A DNA stretch of 40,334 nt from assembly GCA_910579925.1 (NCBI GenBank), contig CAJTVY010000032.1, positions 1 through 40,334 of the forward strand, in the 5' to 3' direction. Shown piece by piece: positions 1-7,571 of the stretch (the first letter of the stretch is position 1; the number at the start of each line of letters is the position of its first letter). The stretch is from an uncultured Dorea sp. (GTDB taxonomy: Bacteria; Bacillota; Clostridia; Lachnospirales; Lachnospiraceae). A program made the position numbers and the translations under genes. Below the pieces are notes generated by a model, which worked only from the letters and a program-made list of their open reading frames with translations, searched no databases and was not told the DNA's origin.

Positions 1-19
1 TCGGAATTTCCTATAAAGT

Positions 20-45
20 AAAAAAGCATGTGCTCTGGCACATGC
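20..45 (-). terminator. Intrinsic terminator closing the structured element
   Basis: A perfect 8-bp stem (GCATGTGC/GCACATGC, arms 26-33 and 38-45) with a 4-base loop is followed on the minus strand by six T residues (20-25). This is a textbook Rho-independent terminator for minus-strand transcription coming from the tRNA side. Confidence 0.75.
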
Positions 46-110
46 TCGCGCCGAGCGCAGCCGCCTGCGGCATACTTCCTTTTCGCGCGAGTGCGCATCC
101 TCCCGGAGGG
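46..110 (-). other. GC-rich structured noncoding element (candidate small RNA or dispersed repeat)
   Basis: Read on the minus strand, this stretch folds into nested hairpins: CCTCC/GGAGG near its start, then a CTCGCGC/GCGCGAG stem enclosing a GCCGC/GCGGC hairpin, and finally the terminator at 20-45. I see no convincing reading frame. Its GC richness contrasts with the AT-rich hairpins beside it. It could be a small RNA, a mobile miniature repeat, or an extended tRNA 3' trailer. Sequence alone does not decide between these. Confidence 0.4.
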
Positions 111-151
111 TTTTTATAATATAGGGAACGAAGTTTCCTATATTATAAAAA
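111..151. repeat. Long AT-rich perfect inverted repeat
   Basis: Arms 111-129 and 133-151 pair along 19 positions (one G-T wobble) around a 3-base GAA loop. The A/T ends give runs of T on both strands, so it could act as a bidirectional terminator between the tRNA unit and the structured element. Confidence 0.6.
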
Positions 152-172
152 AATTACCTATTTCTAGGTAAT
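146..172 (-). terminator. Terminator of the tRNA-Gln/tRNA-Pro transcript
   Basis: An 8-bp hairpin (ATTACCTA/TAGGTAAT, 153-160 and 165-172) with a 4-base loop is followed on the minus strand by a run of seven T residues. It lies 41 bases past the tRNA-Pro end, in the right orientation. Confidence 0.75.
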
Positions 173-213
173 CTCTTAATCGCTAGAAGCCGATATAATC
201 AAAGCTTCCTAAG

Positions 214-287
<74 letters not shown>

Positions 288-349
288 ATAATATTAATTT
301 TTGTCTGGATGTCTTGTCCACCAAGACATCCAGCGCCCCTGCCAAGGAA

Positions 350-420
350 CTACGGATAGAGGATTTGAACCTCTACTAACAGAGTCAGAGTCTGCTGTGC
401 TGCCGTTACACCAATCCGCA
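350..420 (-). tRNA. tRNA-Gln (anticodon CTG)
   Basis: A complete 71-base cloverleaf is on the minus strand. The acceptor stem is TGCGGAT/ATCCGTA, and the anticodon stem GCAGA/TCTGT carries loop CTCTGAC (anticodon CTG, reading CAG). The T arm contains TTCAAAT, and the discriminator base is G. CCA is not encoded. It is the first gene after the strong promoter at 447-474. Confidence 0.97.
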
Positions 421-446
421 TTGTTTATTTCCTACGAACAAATTAT

Positions 447-474
447 ATTATAGCAGGTTTTTTCCAAAAATCAA
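447..474 (-). promoter_or_regulatory. Sigma-A promoter for the tRNA unit
   Basis: The minus strand shows TTGATT (469-474), a 16-base spacer and TATAAT (447-452), with a TGC extended -10. It lies about 27 bases upstream of tRNA-Gln. Confidence 0.85.
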
Positions 475-549
475 CCCCTTTTTTTATTTTTTTCAACTTT
501 TTTACAATTTTGTATTTTTTGCTATCCGCACAAGGGCATTTTCGGTTCC

Positions 550-580
550 GGGACGTAGTAGCTGACTTTTACTACGTCCC
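550..580 (-). terminator. Stem-loop downstream of dapL
   Basis: Perfect 11-bp arms (GGGACGTAGTA/TACTACGTCCC) enclose a 9-base loop just beyond the dapL stop. No T tract follows on the minus strand, so it may be a processing or stabilising hairpin, or a weak terminator. Confidence 0.5.
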
Positions 581-586
581 CCTCTC

Positions 587-1801
587 TTACATCTCCCGAA
601 TCCTCTCAATCGCCGCCACCGTATTCTCATAAGACCCAAACGCCGTCAGTCTGAAATACCCTTCCCCGCTCGGCCCGAATCCCGCTCCCGGCGTTCCAAC
701 CACATTAGCGCGCTCCAAAAGCGCATCAAAAAACTCCCATGAAGTCATCCCCTTTGGTGTCTCCAGCCAGATATACGGTGCGTTCACGCCTCCTGACACA
801 GAATATCCGGCTCCTTTAAGTCCCTCATAGATAACTGTCGCATTTCTCATATAATAAGCAATCTGCTCCTTAAGCTGTGCTTTCCCGGCTTCGGAATAAA
901 CCGCCTCCCCCGCCTTCTGCACGATATAAGGCGCACCATTATACTTCGTACCATGCCGTCTCGCCCACAGGGAATGCAGCGGCACGTCCCCGCATTTCAC
1001 ATCCCTGGGAATCACCGTTGCTCCAAGCCTGACCCCCGTAAACCCGGCATTTTTAGAAAAGCTGCGCAGCTCAATGGCACAGGTTCTCGCCCCGTCGCAT
1101 TCATAGATACTATGGGGCACATCCTCCTTGGAAATATACGCTTCATACGCTGCATCATAGATGATCACGGCCCCATTCCGGTTCGCATAATCCACCCATT
1201 CCTGAAGCCTGTCCTTTGTAATCGCAGCCCCGGTGGGATTATTAGGAAAACACAGATAAATAATATCCGGCGTCTCCTTCGGAAGTTCCGGTGCGAAATC
1301 CGTCTCCTTCGTACAAGGCATATAGATCACATCACTCCACGTCTCCTTGGCAGAATCGTACGTTCCCGTACGCCCCGCCATTACATTGGTATCCACATAC
1401 ACCGGATACACCGGGTCACACACTGCAATCCGGCTGTCCTTCGAAAAGATCTCCTGGATATTCCCAGAGTCACATTTCGCTCCGTCGGATATAAAGATCT
1501 CGTCCGCCTCAATCTCACACCCTCTGTCCTGGTAATCATTTTTCGCTATAGCGCTTCTAAGAAACTCATATCCCAGATCCGGCGCATAGCCGTGAAACGT
1601 CTCTGCATGTGCCATCTCATCCACCGCACTGTGCAGAGCCTCGATAAGCGCCGGAGCCAGCGGCTGGGTCACATCCCCGATTCCCAGACGGATAATATTT
1701 TTATCCGGGTTCGCCTCCTGGAACGCCGCCACCTTCCTTCCAATTGTTGAGAATAAATAACTTCCCGGTAATTTTAAATAATCCTCATTAATCTTAAACA
1801 T
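587..1801 (-). CDS. dapL: LL-diaminopimelate aminotransferase
   Basis: This PLP enzyme converts tetrahydrodipicolinate directly to LL-diaminopimelate in lysine and peptidoglycan-precursor synthesis, using glutamate as amino donor. The protein is 404 residues from the chosen start, the usual family length. It shows the N-terminal NEDYLKLPGSYLFS signature, the FPNNPTG motif (near 185-191), and the PLP lysine in SFSKNAGFTGVR (K250). The start at 1801 is preferred to an in-frame ATG 15 bases upstream because AAGGAG sits 7 bases before it and the family N-terminus begins there. It overlaps the dapF stop by 8 bases, suggesting translational coupling. DapL is typical of clostridia, chlamydiae and plants. 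Confidence 0.96.
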   Translation of the reverse strand: MFKINEDYLKLPGSYLFSTIGRKVAAFQEANPDKNIIRLGIGDVTQPLAPALIEALHSAVDEMAHAETFHGYAPDLGYEFLRSAIAKNDYQDRGCEIEADEIFISDGAKCDSGNIQEIFSKDSRIAVCDPVYPVYVDTNVMAGRTGTYDSAKETWSDVIYMPCTKETDFAPELPKETPDIIYLCFPNNPTGAAITKDRLQEWVDYANRNGAVIIYDAAYEAYISKEDVPHSIYECDGARTCAIELRSFSKNAGFTGVRLGATVIPRDVKCGDVPLHSLWARRHGTKYNGAPYIVQKAGEAVYSEAGKAQLKEQIAYYMRNATVIYEGLKGAGYSVSGGVNAPYIWLETPKGMTSWEFFDALLERANVVGTPGAGFGPSGEGYFRLTAFGSYENTVAAIERIREM

Positions 1802-2708
1802 AAATCTCTCCTTCATACACCGTAACCGCAGGTCCCGTCATATAAACTTTCCCGCTCTCTTCTTCCCACTCAACCAGCAGATCCCCACCTGGCAGCTTCA
1901 CCGTCACCCGGCGGTCTGCCAGACCGTTAAGGACAGCCGCCACTGCCGCCGCACAGGCCCCGGTCCCGCAGGCAAGGGTTTCTCCAGATCCCCGCTCCCA
2001 CACACGCATCTCGATGGTTTCCCGGTCAATGACCCGCACGAATTCCGTATTCATCCTTTTCGGAAATCTCTCATGGTTCTCAAATTTCGGCCCCACCTTC
2101 TCAATATCCAGATCCTTCAGATCTTCCATAAAAACCACGGCATGGGGATTCCCCATAGAAACTCCTGTCATCCGGTACTCCATTCCGTCTACTGCAATCG
2201 GTTCATCAATCACCTTCCGGCAGTCTTTTACCTCCTCATGGTCTTTTGTAACTTCTCCTCCAAGCACACTGTCCTCATCCACAATACACTCCTCTGTTAC
2301 CGCCTCACAGAGAATCGGAATCGCCTCTGCGCGAAGATCCGGTTTTCCCATATCCACCCGCACCAGTCTGACCTTTCCGTTTTCCACAATCAGATTCAGA
2401 TTTTTGATTCCCCCAAGGGTTTCCACGGAAATACCGGTCTTATGTGTCAGACCGTAATCATAGACATATTTGGCCACACAGCGAATCCCGTTTCCGCACA
2501 TCTCCCCTCTGGAACCGTCCGCATTGTACATCTCCATCTCAAAATCCGCCGCCTCCGACGGACGGATCAGAATCAGACCGTCAGAACCTATTCCAAAGTG
2601 CCTGTCACTGACGAATCTCGCCGTCTCTGGCGGATGATCAACCTTTTCTTCCAGACAATTCACATACACATAATCATTCCCCAACCCCTGCATCTTTGTA
2701 AACTTCAT
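1794..2708 (-). CDS. dapF: Diaminopimelate epimerase
   Basis: This enzyme interconverts LL- and meso-diaminopimelate, the step after DapL. Both catalytic cysteines are visible: GEMCGNGIRC (C71) and ACGTGACAA (C247). The N-terminal MQGLGNDYV motif is also clear. The ATG at 2708 is chosen over an upstream in-frame TTG because the family N-terminus begins here and AGGGAG lies about 10 bases before it. At 304 residues it is somewhat longer than usual (about 275), owing to an acidic insertion around residues 130-165. Pairing with dapL makes a two-step lysine module, 56 bases behind the ANTAR regulator gene. Confidence 0.96.
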   Translation of the reverse strand: MKFTKMQGLGNDYVYVNCLEEKVDHPPETARFVSDRHFGIGSDGLILIRPSEAADFEMEMYNADGSRGEMCGNGIRCVAKYVYDYGLTHKTGISVETLGGIKNLNLIVENGKVRLVRVDMGKPDLRAEAIPILCEAVTEECIVDEDSVLGGEVTKDHEEVKDCRKVIDEPIAVDGMEYRMTGVSMGNPHAVVFMEDLKDLDIEKVGPKFENHERFPKRMNTEFVRVIDRETIEMRVWERGSGETLACGTGACAAAVAAVLNGLADRRVTVKLPGGDLLVEWEEESGKVYMTGPAVTVYEGEIYV

Positions 2709-2764
2709 CCTAAAAAATCTCCCTTCTGTCAACTTCTTTTTTCCCAACTCCAGATAAACGTACC

Positions 2765-3313
2765 TTATTCCGCCATCACACTCAGCACCATCTCCGCCGT
2801 CTCAGCCATATTCGTTCCACTTTCCATGCTGCATTTCTGCAGATATCTGTGCGCCTCTTCCTCAGACATATGGTTACGGTTCATCAACAGTTCCTTTGCC
2901 ATCGCAATAACCTTCTTCTGTCCCGGACTCCGTATCTTCCGTTCTTCTTTCCTTCTCTTCCGCCGTTGCTTCAGAGTCTTCACCAGCATATCCATGGTAT
3001 TCATAAGGTCATACACCTTAAGCGGCATAGGCAGGCACACCACCCCGTCTGTATCGTCCCCGTGCCATTTTTCCGGTGAAGCCACCAGCAGCATCTCAAA
3101 ACCTTCCGGAAGATATTCCCGAAGTTCCGTATACATCATATCCTTCATCTTATATCCGCATACCACGATTCCATCCTCCGCCGTATCCGCATACTGCAGA
3201 GCCTTTGCTCCTGTGGTGCAGACCCCTGCGACGTCCATCCCGTACCGCACCAGCAGATTACGGATACTGACTGCATTATCCTTACTGGGAAATACAACGA
3301 TAATAGCAACCAA
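2765..3313 (-). CDS. nitR: ANTAR-domain response-regulator-like antiterminator, NitR type
   Basis: This is a likely RNA-binding antitermination regulator of nitrogen assimilation. Of its 182 residues, the first ~115 form a receiver-like fold (AIIVVFPSKDN at the start) without an obvious intact acidic pocket. The C-terminal ~60 residues are an ANTAR helical domain (KKVIAMAKELLMNRNHMSEE, then EAHRYLQK). A TTG start at 3313 is preferred because AGGAGG sits 7 bases upstream; longer frames run back into glnA. It lies 19 bases after glnA. A glnA-ANTAR pair is known in clostridia (nitR of Clostridium saccharobutylicum), where the ANTAR protein affects glnA attenuation. The symbol is by analogy. Confidence 0.85.
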   Translation of the reverse strand: MVAIIVVFPSKDNAVSIRNLLVRYGMDVAGVCTTGAKALQYADTAEDGIVVCGYKMKDMMYTELREYLPEGFEMLLVASPEKWHGDDTDGVVCLPMPLKVYDLMNTMDMLVKTLKQRRKRRKEERKIRSPGQKKVIAMAKELLMNRNHMSEEEAHRYLQKCSMESGTNMAETAEMVLSVMAE

Positions 3314-3332
3314 GCTCACCCCTCCTGACAAT

Positions 3333-4724
3333 CTACATCCGATGCAGGTATCTGCCAATCTCCCAGTCCGTAACCTGTGTACGGTAATCCCCATACTCCT
3401 TCTCTTTTGCCTGTAAATATTTTCTCGACAGATCCTCTCCCAGCACATCCTTGATGAGGGCATCCTTCTCAAATTCCACAGCCGCTTCCTGAAGGCTTCC
3501 CGGCAGAGCCTCAATCCCGGCTTTCTTCCGCTGTTCCTCTGTCATCTCGAAAATATTACAGTCTATACTCTGAGGCGGCATGATCTCATTACGGATCCCG
3601 TCAAGCCCTGCCGCCAGACAGACCGCCAGTGCAAGATATGGGTTCGCCGACGGATCCGGGCTTCTCAGCTCTACTCTTGCGCCAAGCCCCCTGACAGACG
3701 GAACCCGAAGAAGCGGCGTACGGTTCCTGTCCGACCATGCAATATAAACAGGAGCCTCATACCCAGGAACCAGCCGCTTATAAGAATTCACGGTGGGATT
3801 CGTAATAAAACTGATTGCCTTCATATGCTTCATAATCCCACCAATGAAATAATACGCCTGTCTGCTCAACCCTTTCTCATCCGCCCTGTCCGAAAACACA
3901 TTGATCCCATCCCTGCCAAGGGACATATTGAGATGCATGCCCGAACCGCTGACCCCGGACTTCGGCTTCGGCATAAAAGTTGCATGAAGACCATGGCGTT
4001 TCGCAATGGTCTTCACCACCAGCTTAAACGTCATAATATTGTCAGCCGTCTGAAGGGCCTCCCCACACTGGAAATCAATCTCATGCTGGGCCGGAGCCAT
4101 CTCATGATGGGACGCCTCAATCACAAATCCCATATCCTCCAGAGTCAGCACCATATCCCTGCGGGCATTTTCTCCCAGATCCATAGGCCCAAGGTCAAAA
4201 TATGTGGCGCTTTCATGGGACAGCGTTGTGGGCCGCCCATCCTCGTCCGTATGGAACAGGAAGAACTCGCACTCCGGCCCCACATGGAAATCATACCCCA
4301 TAGCCTTTGCCTCAGACAGCACTTTTTTCAGAATATACCGGGGATCGCTCTCGAACACCGTTCCGTCCGGCTGATATACGTCGCAGATCAGTCTCGCCAC
4401 CTTTCCCTGCTGAGGCCTCCACGGAAATATCACAAATGTATCCAGATCCGGATACAGATACAGATCCGAATCCTCTACCCGGGCAAATCCTTCTATGGAA
4501 GAACCGTCAAACATAATCTCATTGTCCAGCGCCTTTTCTAACTGGCTGGTGGTAACCGCCATATTCTTCATAGTCCCGAAGATATCCGTGAACTGCAGGC
4601 GGATAAAACCTACGTCCTCTTCCTTTACCATCTTCAGAATATCCCGCTTTGTATACCCGGGCGCACACCGTGATGCATGCCCGACGGACGGGTGGACTTC
4701 GTCCATGAATGTATAATGATTCAT
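3333..4724 (-). CDS. glnA: Glutamine synthetase, type I
   Basis: This enzyme makes glutamine from glutamate, ammonium and ATP. The 463 residues include the beta-grasp start (FIRLQFTDIFGTMKN), MFDGSSIEGF, the metal-binding EASHHEMAPAQHEIDF region, the ATP-site KPKSGVSGSGMH and the C-terminal RSPDPSANPYLA. The family usually begins near the TKRDILKM stretch. Here about 24 extra residues precede it, but the ATG at 4724 has GGAGG 10 bases upstream and no better start follows. There is no sign of the adenylylated GSI-beta insertion, so this is a GSI-alpha type. It is the first full gene behind the promoter and attenuator-like leader at 4865-4953. Confidence 0.97.
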   Translation of the reverse strand: MNHYTFMDEVHPSVGHASRCAPGYTKRDILKMVKEEDVGFIRLQFTDIFGTMKNMAVTTSQLEKALDNEIMFDGSSIEGFARVEDSDLYLYPDLDTFVIFPWRPQQGKVARLICDVYQPDGTVFESDPRYILKKVLSEAKAMGYDFHVGPECEFFLFHTDEDGRPTTLSHESATYFDLGPMDLGENARRDMVLTLEDMGFVIEASHHEMAPAQHEIDFQCGEALQTADNIMTFKLVVKTIAKRHGLHATFMPKPKSGVSGSGMHLNMSLGRDGINVFSDRADEKGLSRQAYYFIGGIMKHMKAISFITNPTVNSYKRLVPGYEAPVYIAWSDRNRTPLLRVPSVRGLGARVELRSPDPSANPYLALAVCLAAGLDGIRNEIMPPQSIDCNIFEMTEEQRKKAGIEALPGSLQEAAVEFEKDALIKDVLGEDLSRKYLQAKEKEYGDYRTQVTDWEIGRYLHRM

Positions 4725-4864
4725 CTTATTCTTTCCTCCCTGTCATATTCGAACCGGTCTGTACTGTATACCCCTGGCTCACCGTAATTCATACACTGGG
4801 ACGGATAGACTCCATCCATCAAGGTATATCCACGGTCCCCTTCCTCAGACAGATTCACGGCATT

Positions 4865-4898
4865 AAAAATGGGCGTTCTCATGCCAGGATGAAAACGC
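4865..4898 (-). promoter_or_regulatory. glnA leader hairpin with hexaloop followed by T tract (attenuator candidate)
   Basis: The transcript would form a 10-bp stem (4889-4898 with 4873-4882, one G-U pair) capped by a 6-base loop. CCA and five T residues (4865-4869) follow. ANTAR proteins bind hairpins with hexanucleotide loops and prevent termination, and an ANTAR gene lies in this operon. The loop has the G at position 4 but C rather than the usual A at position 1, and no clear second hairpin is seen, so the match is partial. Confidence 0.5.
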
Positions 4899-4915
4899 CT
4901 TTGTTCTACTCTAAG

Positions 4916-4953
4916 ATTATAGAATAAACACAGGCACTTTGTCAATTTGACAA
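4916..4953 (-). promoter_or_regulatory. glnA promoter with palindromic operator over -35
   Basis: The minus strand has TTGACA (4940-4945), an 18-base spacer and TATAAT (4916-4921). A perfect 7-1-7 palindrome, TTGTCAAATTGACAA (4939-4953), covers the -35 box and is a good candidate repressor site. Its half-spacing is shorter than the classical GlnR box, so the binding factor is unknown. The rest of 4725-5019 holds only leader sequence. Confidence 0.7.
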
Positions 4954-5019
4954 AATGCCCAAGTTTCTTCCCCTATCGTTCCCCAATGCTGTTCACTACG
5001 CACTCTGAAAAGACGGCTC

Positions 5020-5229
5020 TTACGCCTCTTCCTCCGCCCAGCATCCGTCCTCGGTCTGAACATAGGAATTACCGTTATTGTTGCCGCAGCTGATCCCTCT
5101 CTTAATAGGAGCCAGGCAGAATCCCTTGATTACCCCAAGCATGATACAGCACAGAACTACCAGCACTTTCTCCGCAGGCGTCCAGTCCCTCCAAAAAAAT
5201 TCCTTAACACTTTCCCATACGTCTCTCAT
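5020..5229 (-). CDS. Small single-span membrane protein of unknown function
   Basis: This encodes a 69-residue protein. The ATG at 5229 has AGGAGG 8 bases upstream and is preferred to a longer frame. An amphipathic start (MRDVWESVKEFFWRDW) precedes one hydrophobic helix (about residues 21-40, VLVVLCCIMLGVIKG). The tail is short, polar and acidic with two cysteines. A TATAAT element at 5268-5273 suggests its own promoter, diverging from that of the phosphotransacylase gene. I do not recognise a family. Confidence 0.6.
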   Translation of the reverse strand: MRDVWESVKEFFWRDWTPAEKVLVVLCCIMLGVIKGFCLAPIKRGISCGNNNGNSYVQTEDGCWAEEEA

Positions 5230-5304
5230 CGTCAAATCCTCCTGTCTGTCTGATTCTTCTGTCACCTATTATATGCTATTTTGCGTAAAAATGGAAGCCA
5301 TGCA

Positions 5305-5333
5305 TTGAAAAAACGTCCCATCTTTGCTAAAAT
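5305..5333 (+). promoter_or_regulatory. Promoter for the PduL-like gene
   Basis: TTGAAA (5305-5310), a 17-base spacer and TAAAAT (5328-5333) with a TGC extended -10. It lies about 80 bases upstream of the ATG. Two AAGCTT palindromes in the leader could pair. Confidence 0.75.
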
Positions 5334-5410
5334 AAGGTGACAGAGAAGCTTGCCTGAACTGTTAAATATAAGCTTTAGTTCTGACTATTCACAAATGAGG
5401 TGATTACATT

Positions 5411-6055
5411 ATGGGACTTGCGATCCCCATTGAGACAAGTGCGCGTCACATTCATCTGTGCCGCAATGATTTTGACATACTGTTCGGAGAAGGGAAAGAA
5501 CTGACCTTCAAAGCGGAATTAAGTCAGCCTGGACAATATGTCTGCGAGGAACGCCTGGCCGTAAGAGGGCCTAAGTCCTCTTTTGAAAATGTTGCCGTTC
5601 TTGGTCCATTTAGGAAAGAGACTCAGGTCGAGATCTCCATGACAGATTCCCGCAAACTGGGAATTCCAGGCATTATCCGTCAGTCCGGCGACACGGCCGA
5701 CACTCCAGGCTGTATCCTGGAAGGCCCAAACGGAAGCATCGAGCTGGATCATGGCGTTATCGTAGCCAAGCGTCATATCCACATGACGCCCGTACAGGCA
5801 ATCCAGCTGAATGTAAAAGATAACGATGAAGTATTCGTAATCATGGAGAGTTTCGAACGTTCTCTGATCTTTGCCGATGTGGTAGTCCGCATCCATCCGG
5901 ATTTTGCCCTGGCAATGCATGTGGACACCGATGAGGCGAATGCGTTTGCCAATGAGAACAATCCCACCGGAGCGCTCCTCAAACTGTTCGGCGGACGTAC
6001 CTACAATCTGCAGAAATGGGCAGAAGAACTTCAGAACGGAATCAACCGTTTCTAG
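5411..6055 (+). CDS. pduL: PduL-type phosphate propanoyl/acetyltransferase
   Basis: This enzyme interconverts acyl-CoA and acyl-phosphate, feeding acetate or propionate kinase. At 214 residues it has the full PduL length. It shows the two zinc-binding histidine motifs, ETSARHIHLC (near residue 13) and AKRHIHMT (near residue 119), and MHVDTDEANA near the C-terminus. GAGGTG 9 bases upstream supports the ATG. No microcompartment targeting extension or shell genes are nearby, so a soluble housekeeping phosphotransacylase is more likely than a Pdu microcompartment enzyme. It is the only plus-strand gene in this part of the window. Confidence 0.92.
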   Translation: MGLAIPIETSARHIHLCRNDFDILFGEGKELTFKAELSQPGQYVCEERLAVRGPKSSFENVAVLGPFRKETQVEISMTDSRKLGIPGIIRQSGDTADTPGCILEGPNGSIELDHGVIVAKRHIHMTPVQAIQLNVKDNDEVFVIMESFERSLIFADVVVRIHPDFALAMHVDTDEANAFANENNPTGALLKLFGGRTYNLQKWAEELQNGINRF

Positions 6056-6084
6056 AAATGCCTCGTTCTTCCACCGCCCCTCTG

Positions 6085-6333
6085 TTATATATTCTTTGCA
6101 GTCAGCGTCTTTGCGCTGACTCCTTTTAGCATCCCCAGTTTTCCAGAAAGGGAGCTGGTTGCCTCCCCTGGTGCATCCAGAACCACGCTGATGATAGAGA
6201 TCCCCCTCTCCCTGTACGGAATCCCCATACGTCCCACAATATACTGACGGAATTCATGGAGCAGTCCATTGACCGCTCCTGCCGCCTCCTCATCTTTCAC
6301 TATAATGCTGATCACTGACACCCTGCTTTCCAT
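6085..6333 (-). CDS. TM1266-family iron-only hydrogenase system putative regulator
   Basis: An 82-residue ACT-like/NikR-C-like protein of the TM1266 family, usually found with [FeFe]-hydrogenase genes and thought to be regulatory. Family sequence is clear along its length: RVSVISIIVKD at the start, YIVGRMGIPYRERGISIISVV in the middle and LSGKLGMLKGVSAKT near the end. AGGAGG 10 bases upstream supports the ATG. The next gene upstream, a deacetylase, ends 14 bases before it. No hydrogenase gene is in this window. The family is annotated as a predicted regulator only. Confidence 0.88.
   Translation of the reverse strand: MESRVSVISIIVKDEEAAGAVNGLLHEFRQYIVGRMGIPYRERGISIISVVLDAPGEATSSLSGKLGMLKGVSAKTLTAKNI
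6101..6127 (+). terminator. Terminator of the PduL gene, inside the convergent neighbour
   Basis: A 7-bp stem GTCAGCG/CGCTGAC (6101-6107, 6114-6120) followed by TCCTTTT on plus. It lies within the 3' end of the convergent TM1266-family gene, so the two ends share sequence. Confidence 0.55.
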
Positions 6334-6347
6334 AGATCTTCATCCTC

Positions 6348-7121
6348 CTACCTCTTCTTTTGCTGACGCCCGGTCACATCCAGATAATATCCCTTCTTAT
6401 AGATCAGTTTCGACACCGGAACCATCTGATATTCTCTCTTTTCAAGTTCACAAAGCAGCTCATCCAACGCCTCCGCCGTATATTTCGTCCCGTTATGGAA
6501 AAGGATGATCGCCCCGTTTTTCAGTTCTTTACTTCCCAATACCGTCTCAATAATATTCTTGGCGCCGTAATCCTTCCAGTCAAGGCTGTCAACGGACCAC
6601 TGGATCGGATAATACCCGCACGCCTCTATATTACGGATCACGCTGTCGTCATAATTGTCGTATGGAACGCGAAACAGCCGCATCTCCACCTCCGTCAGTT
6701 CCAGAACCTTCTCATGGACCGAAAGTACTTCATGCCGCTGTTCTTCTTTCTCAAGCCCTGTCATACTCCTGTGAGTCTCACTATGGTTGGCAAGGTCATG
6801 CCCTGCCGCCTTGATTGCCAGAACATCTTCTGGATATTTTTTCACCCAGTCGCCTGTCATGAAGAAAGTTGCCTGTACCCCATGATTGTTAAGGATCTCC
6901 AGAATCCTGTCCGTATCCTCATTGCCCCAGGCGGCATCAAACGTCAGAGCCACCTTCTTCTCCTTCATCTCCACAGAACAGATCGGCATTTCCTTTCCAT
7001 TAATATTCCCGGAAACCGAGGAATAGCTGGAAATATATTGAAAAGACCCCATAAGGGCCGCTGCGAGAGCCAGCAGGAAAAACCCGTAATTTCTCCATTT
7101 CTTCCTTCTTTCTGCATTCAT
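6348..7121 (-). CDS. Membrane-anchored polysaccharide deacetylase (NodB domain)
   Basis: This is a probable de-N-acetylase of peptidoglycan or a related glycan, acting outside the membrane. Its 257 residues begin with a basic N-terminus and one hydrophobic helix (about 12-30), an uncleaved anchor or signal. The NodB domain follows: VALTFDAAWGNED (catalytic Asp region), ANHSETHRSM (metal histidines) and FRVPYDNYD, ending with SVDSLDW and ILFHNG. This is the B. subtilis PdaB/YlxY-like type. The ATG at 7121 is favoured over a GTG 6 bases upstream because GGAG is 8 bases before it. It lies 14 bases upstream of the TM1266-family gene. Confidence 0.88.
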   Translation of the reverse strand: MNAERRKKWRNYGFFLLALAAALMGSFQYISSYSSVSGNINGKEMPICSVEMKEKKVALTFDAAWGNEDTDRILEILNNHGVQATFFMTGDWVKKYPEDVLAIKAAGHDLANHSETHRSMTGLEKEEQRHEVLSVHEKVLELTEVEMRLFRVPYDNYDDSVIRNIEACGYYPIQWSVDSLDWKDYGAKNIIETVLGSKELKNGAIILFHNGTKYTAEALDELLCELEKREYQMVPVSKLIYKKGYYLDVTGRQQKKR

Positions 7122-7203
7122 AGACACAACTCCGGCTATACGTCTTTACTGACAGTATATGCCGCAATCCAGCGGGAAATCACGCTTTTAACATAAGCAT
7201 TCG

Positions 7204-7317
7204 TTAAGACAATTCATGGCACACTACATTTCCCCGGAAAAGTTCATTCGTTACCGCAATCCCCATGCTTCCTGCGTATAGCTGAATGAACATGGCCGTC
7301 GTCCGTGTATTTCCCTC
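7204..7317 (-). pseudogene. C-terminal fragment of a split fic gene
   Basis: Minus-strand translation from 7317 reads EGNTRTTAMFIQLYAGSMG, then IAVTNELF and a stop at 7204-7206. This is the part of a Fic domain that directly follows HPF in the HPFxxGNxR motif. It has no start codon or ribosome site. It continues, after a 2.96-kb interruption, the fic N-terminal part at 10273-10577. The C-terminus is also short compared with intact Fic proteins, so decay has begun. The rest of 7128-7317 shows no other gene. Confidence 0.75.
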
Positions 7318-7374
7318 TGGTAATGTCTATATCCGACACTATCAAATAGCTCTGAAAAAATATGTTTTTTTAAG

Positions 7375-7388
7375 GAATACATGTATTC
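7375..7388. repeat. Palindrome downstream of the small ORF
   Basis: GAATACATGTATTC is a perfect 14-bp palindrome located 7 bases beyond the 54-residue ORF. It is followed on minus by A- and T-rich runs. It is a possible weak terminator near the island end. Confidence 0.4.
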
Positions 7389-7394
7389 TTGCCA

Positions 7395-7559
7395 CTAATT
7401 ATTCCTTCCATTACGCGATAAAATAATAGGTATATATTTTTCTGCTAACCTCCGCGTTATATCTTCACTTTTTTTAATCAATTCTGCTTGTCTAATCCCC
7501 CATTCAGCAGCAGCTTTATTGTCTTCTAATTTCTCACTTAAAATAGCTCTCTTCGTCAT
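7395..7559 (-). CDS. Small protein of 54 residues in the defence-like island
   Basis: This short frame has AGGAGG exactly 7 bases before its ATG and begins 12 bases after the JAB gene ends, so it is very likely translated as the third gene of the island operon. The product is highly charged and probably helical (MTKRAILSEKLEDNKAAAEW at its start; KKSEDITRRLAEKY later), with a short hydrophobic end. I do not recognise a family. Possible roles are an inhibitor or accessory subunit of the upstream proteins, but nothing in the sequence shows this. Confidence 0.65.
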   Translation of the reverse strand: MTKRAILSEKLEDNKAAAEWGIRQAELIKKSEDITRRLAEKYIPIILSRNGRNN

Positions 7560-7571
7560 ATCAATACCTCC

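Noticed and set aside
953..1750. Long plus-strand open frame opposite dapL
   Set aside because: Antisense shadow of a well-identified gene, with no ribosome site and low-complexity Ile/Arg/His-rich translation.
2073..3416. 447-codon plus-strand open frame across dapF, the ANTAR gene and glnA
   Set aside because: It crosses three real minus-strand genes, has no start signal, and its translation has no recognisable domain.
5411..6055. Propanediol or ethanolamine microcompartment locus
   Set aside because: Only the PduL homologue is present; no shell, dehydratase or aldehyde dehydrogenase genes adjoin it.
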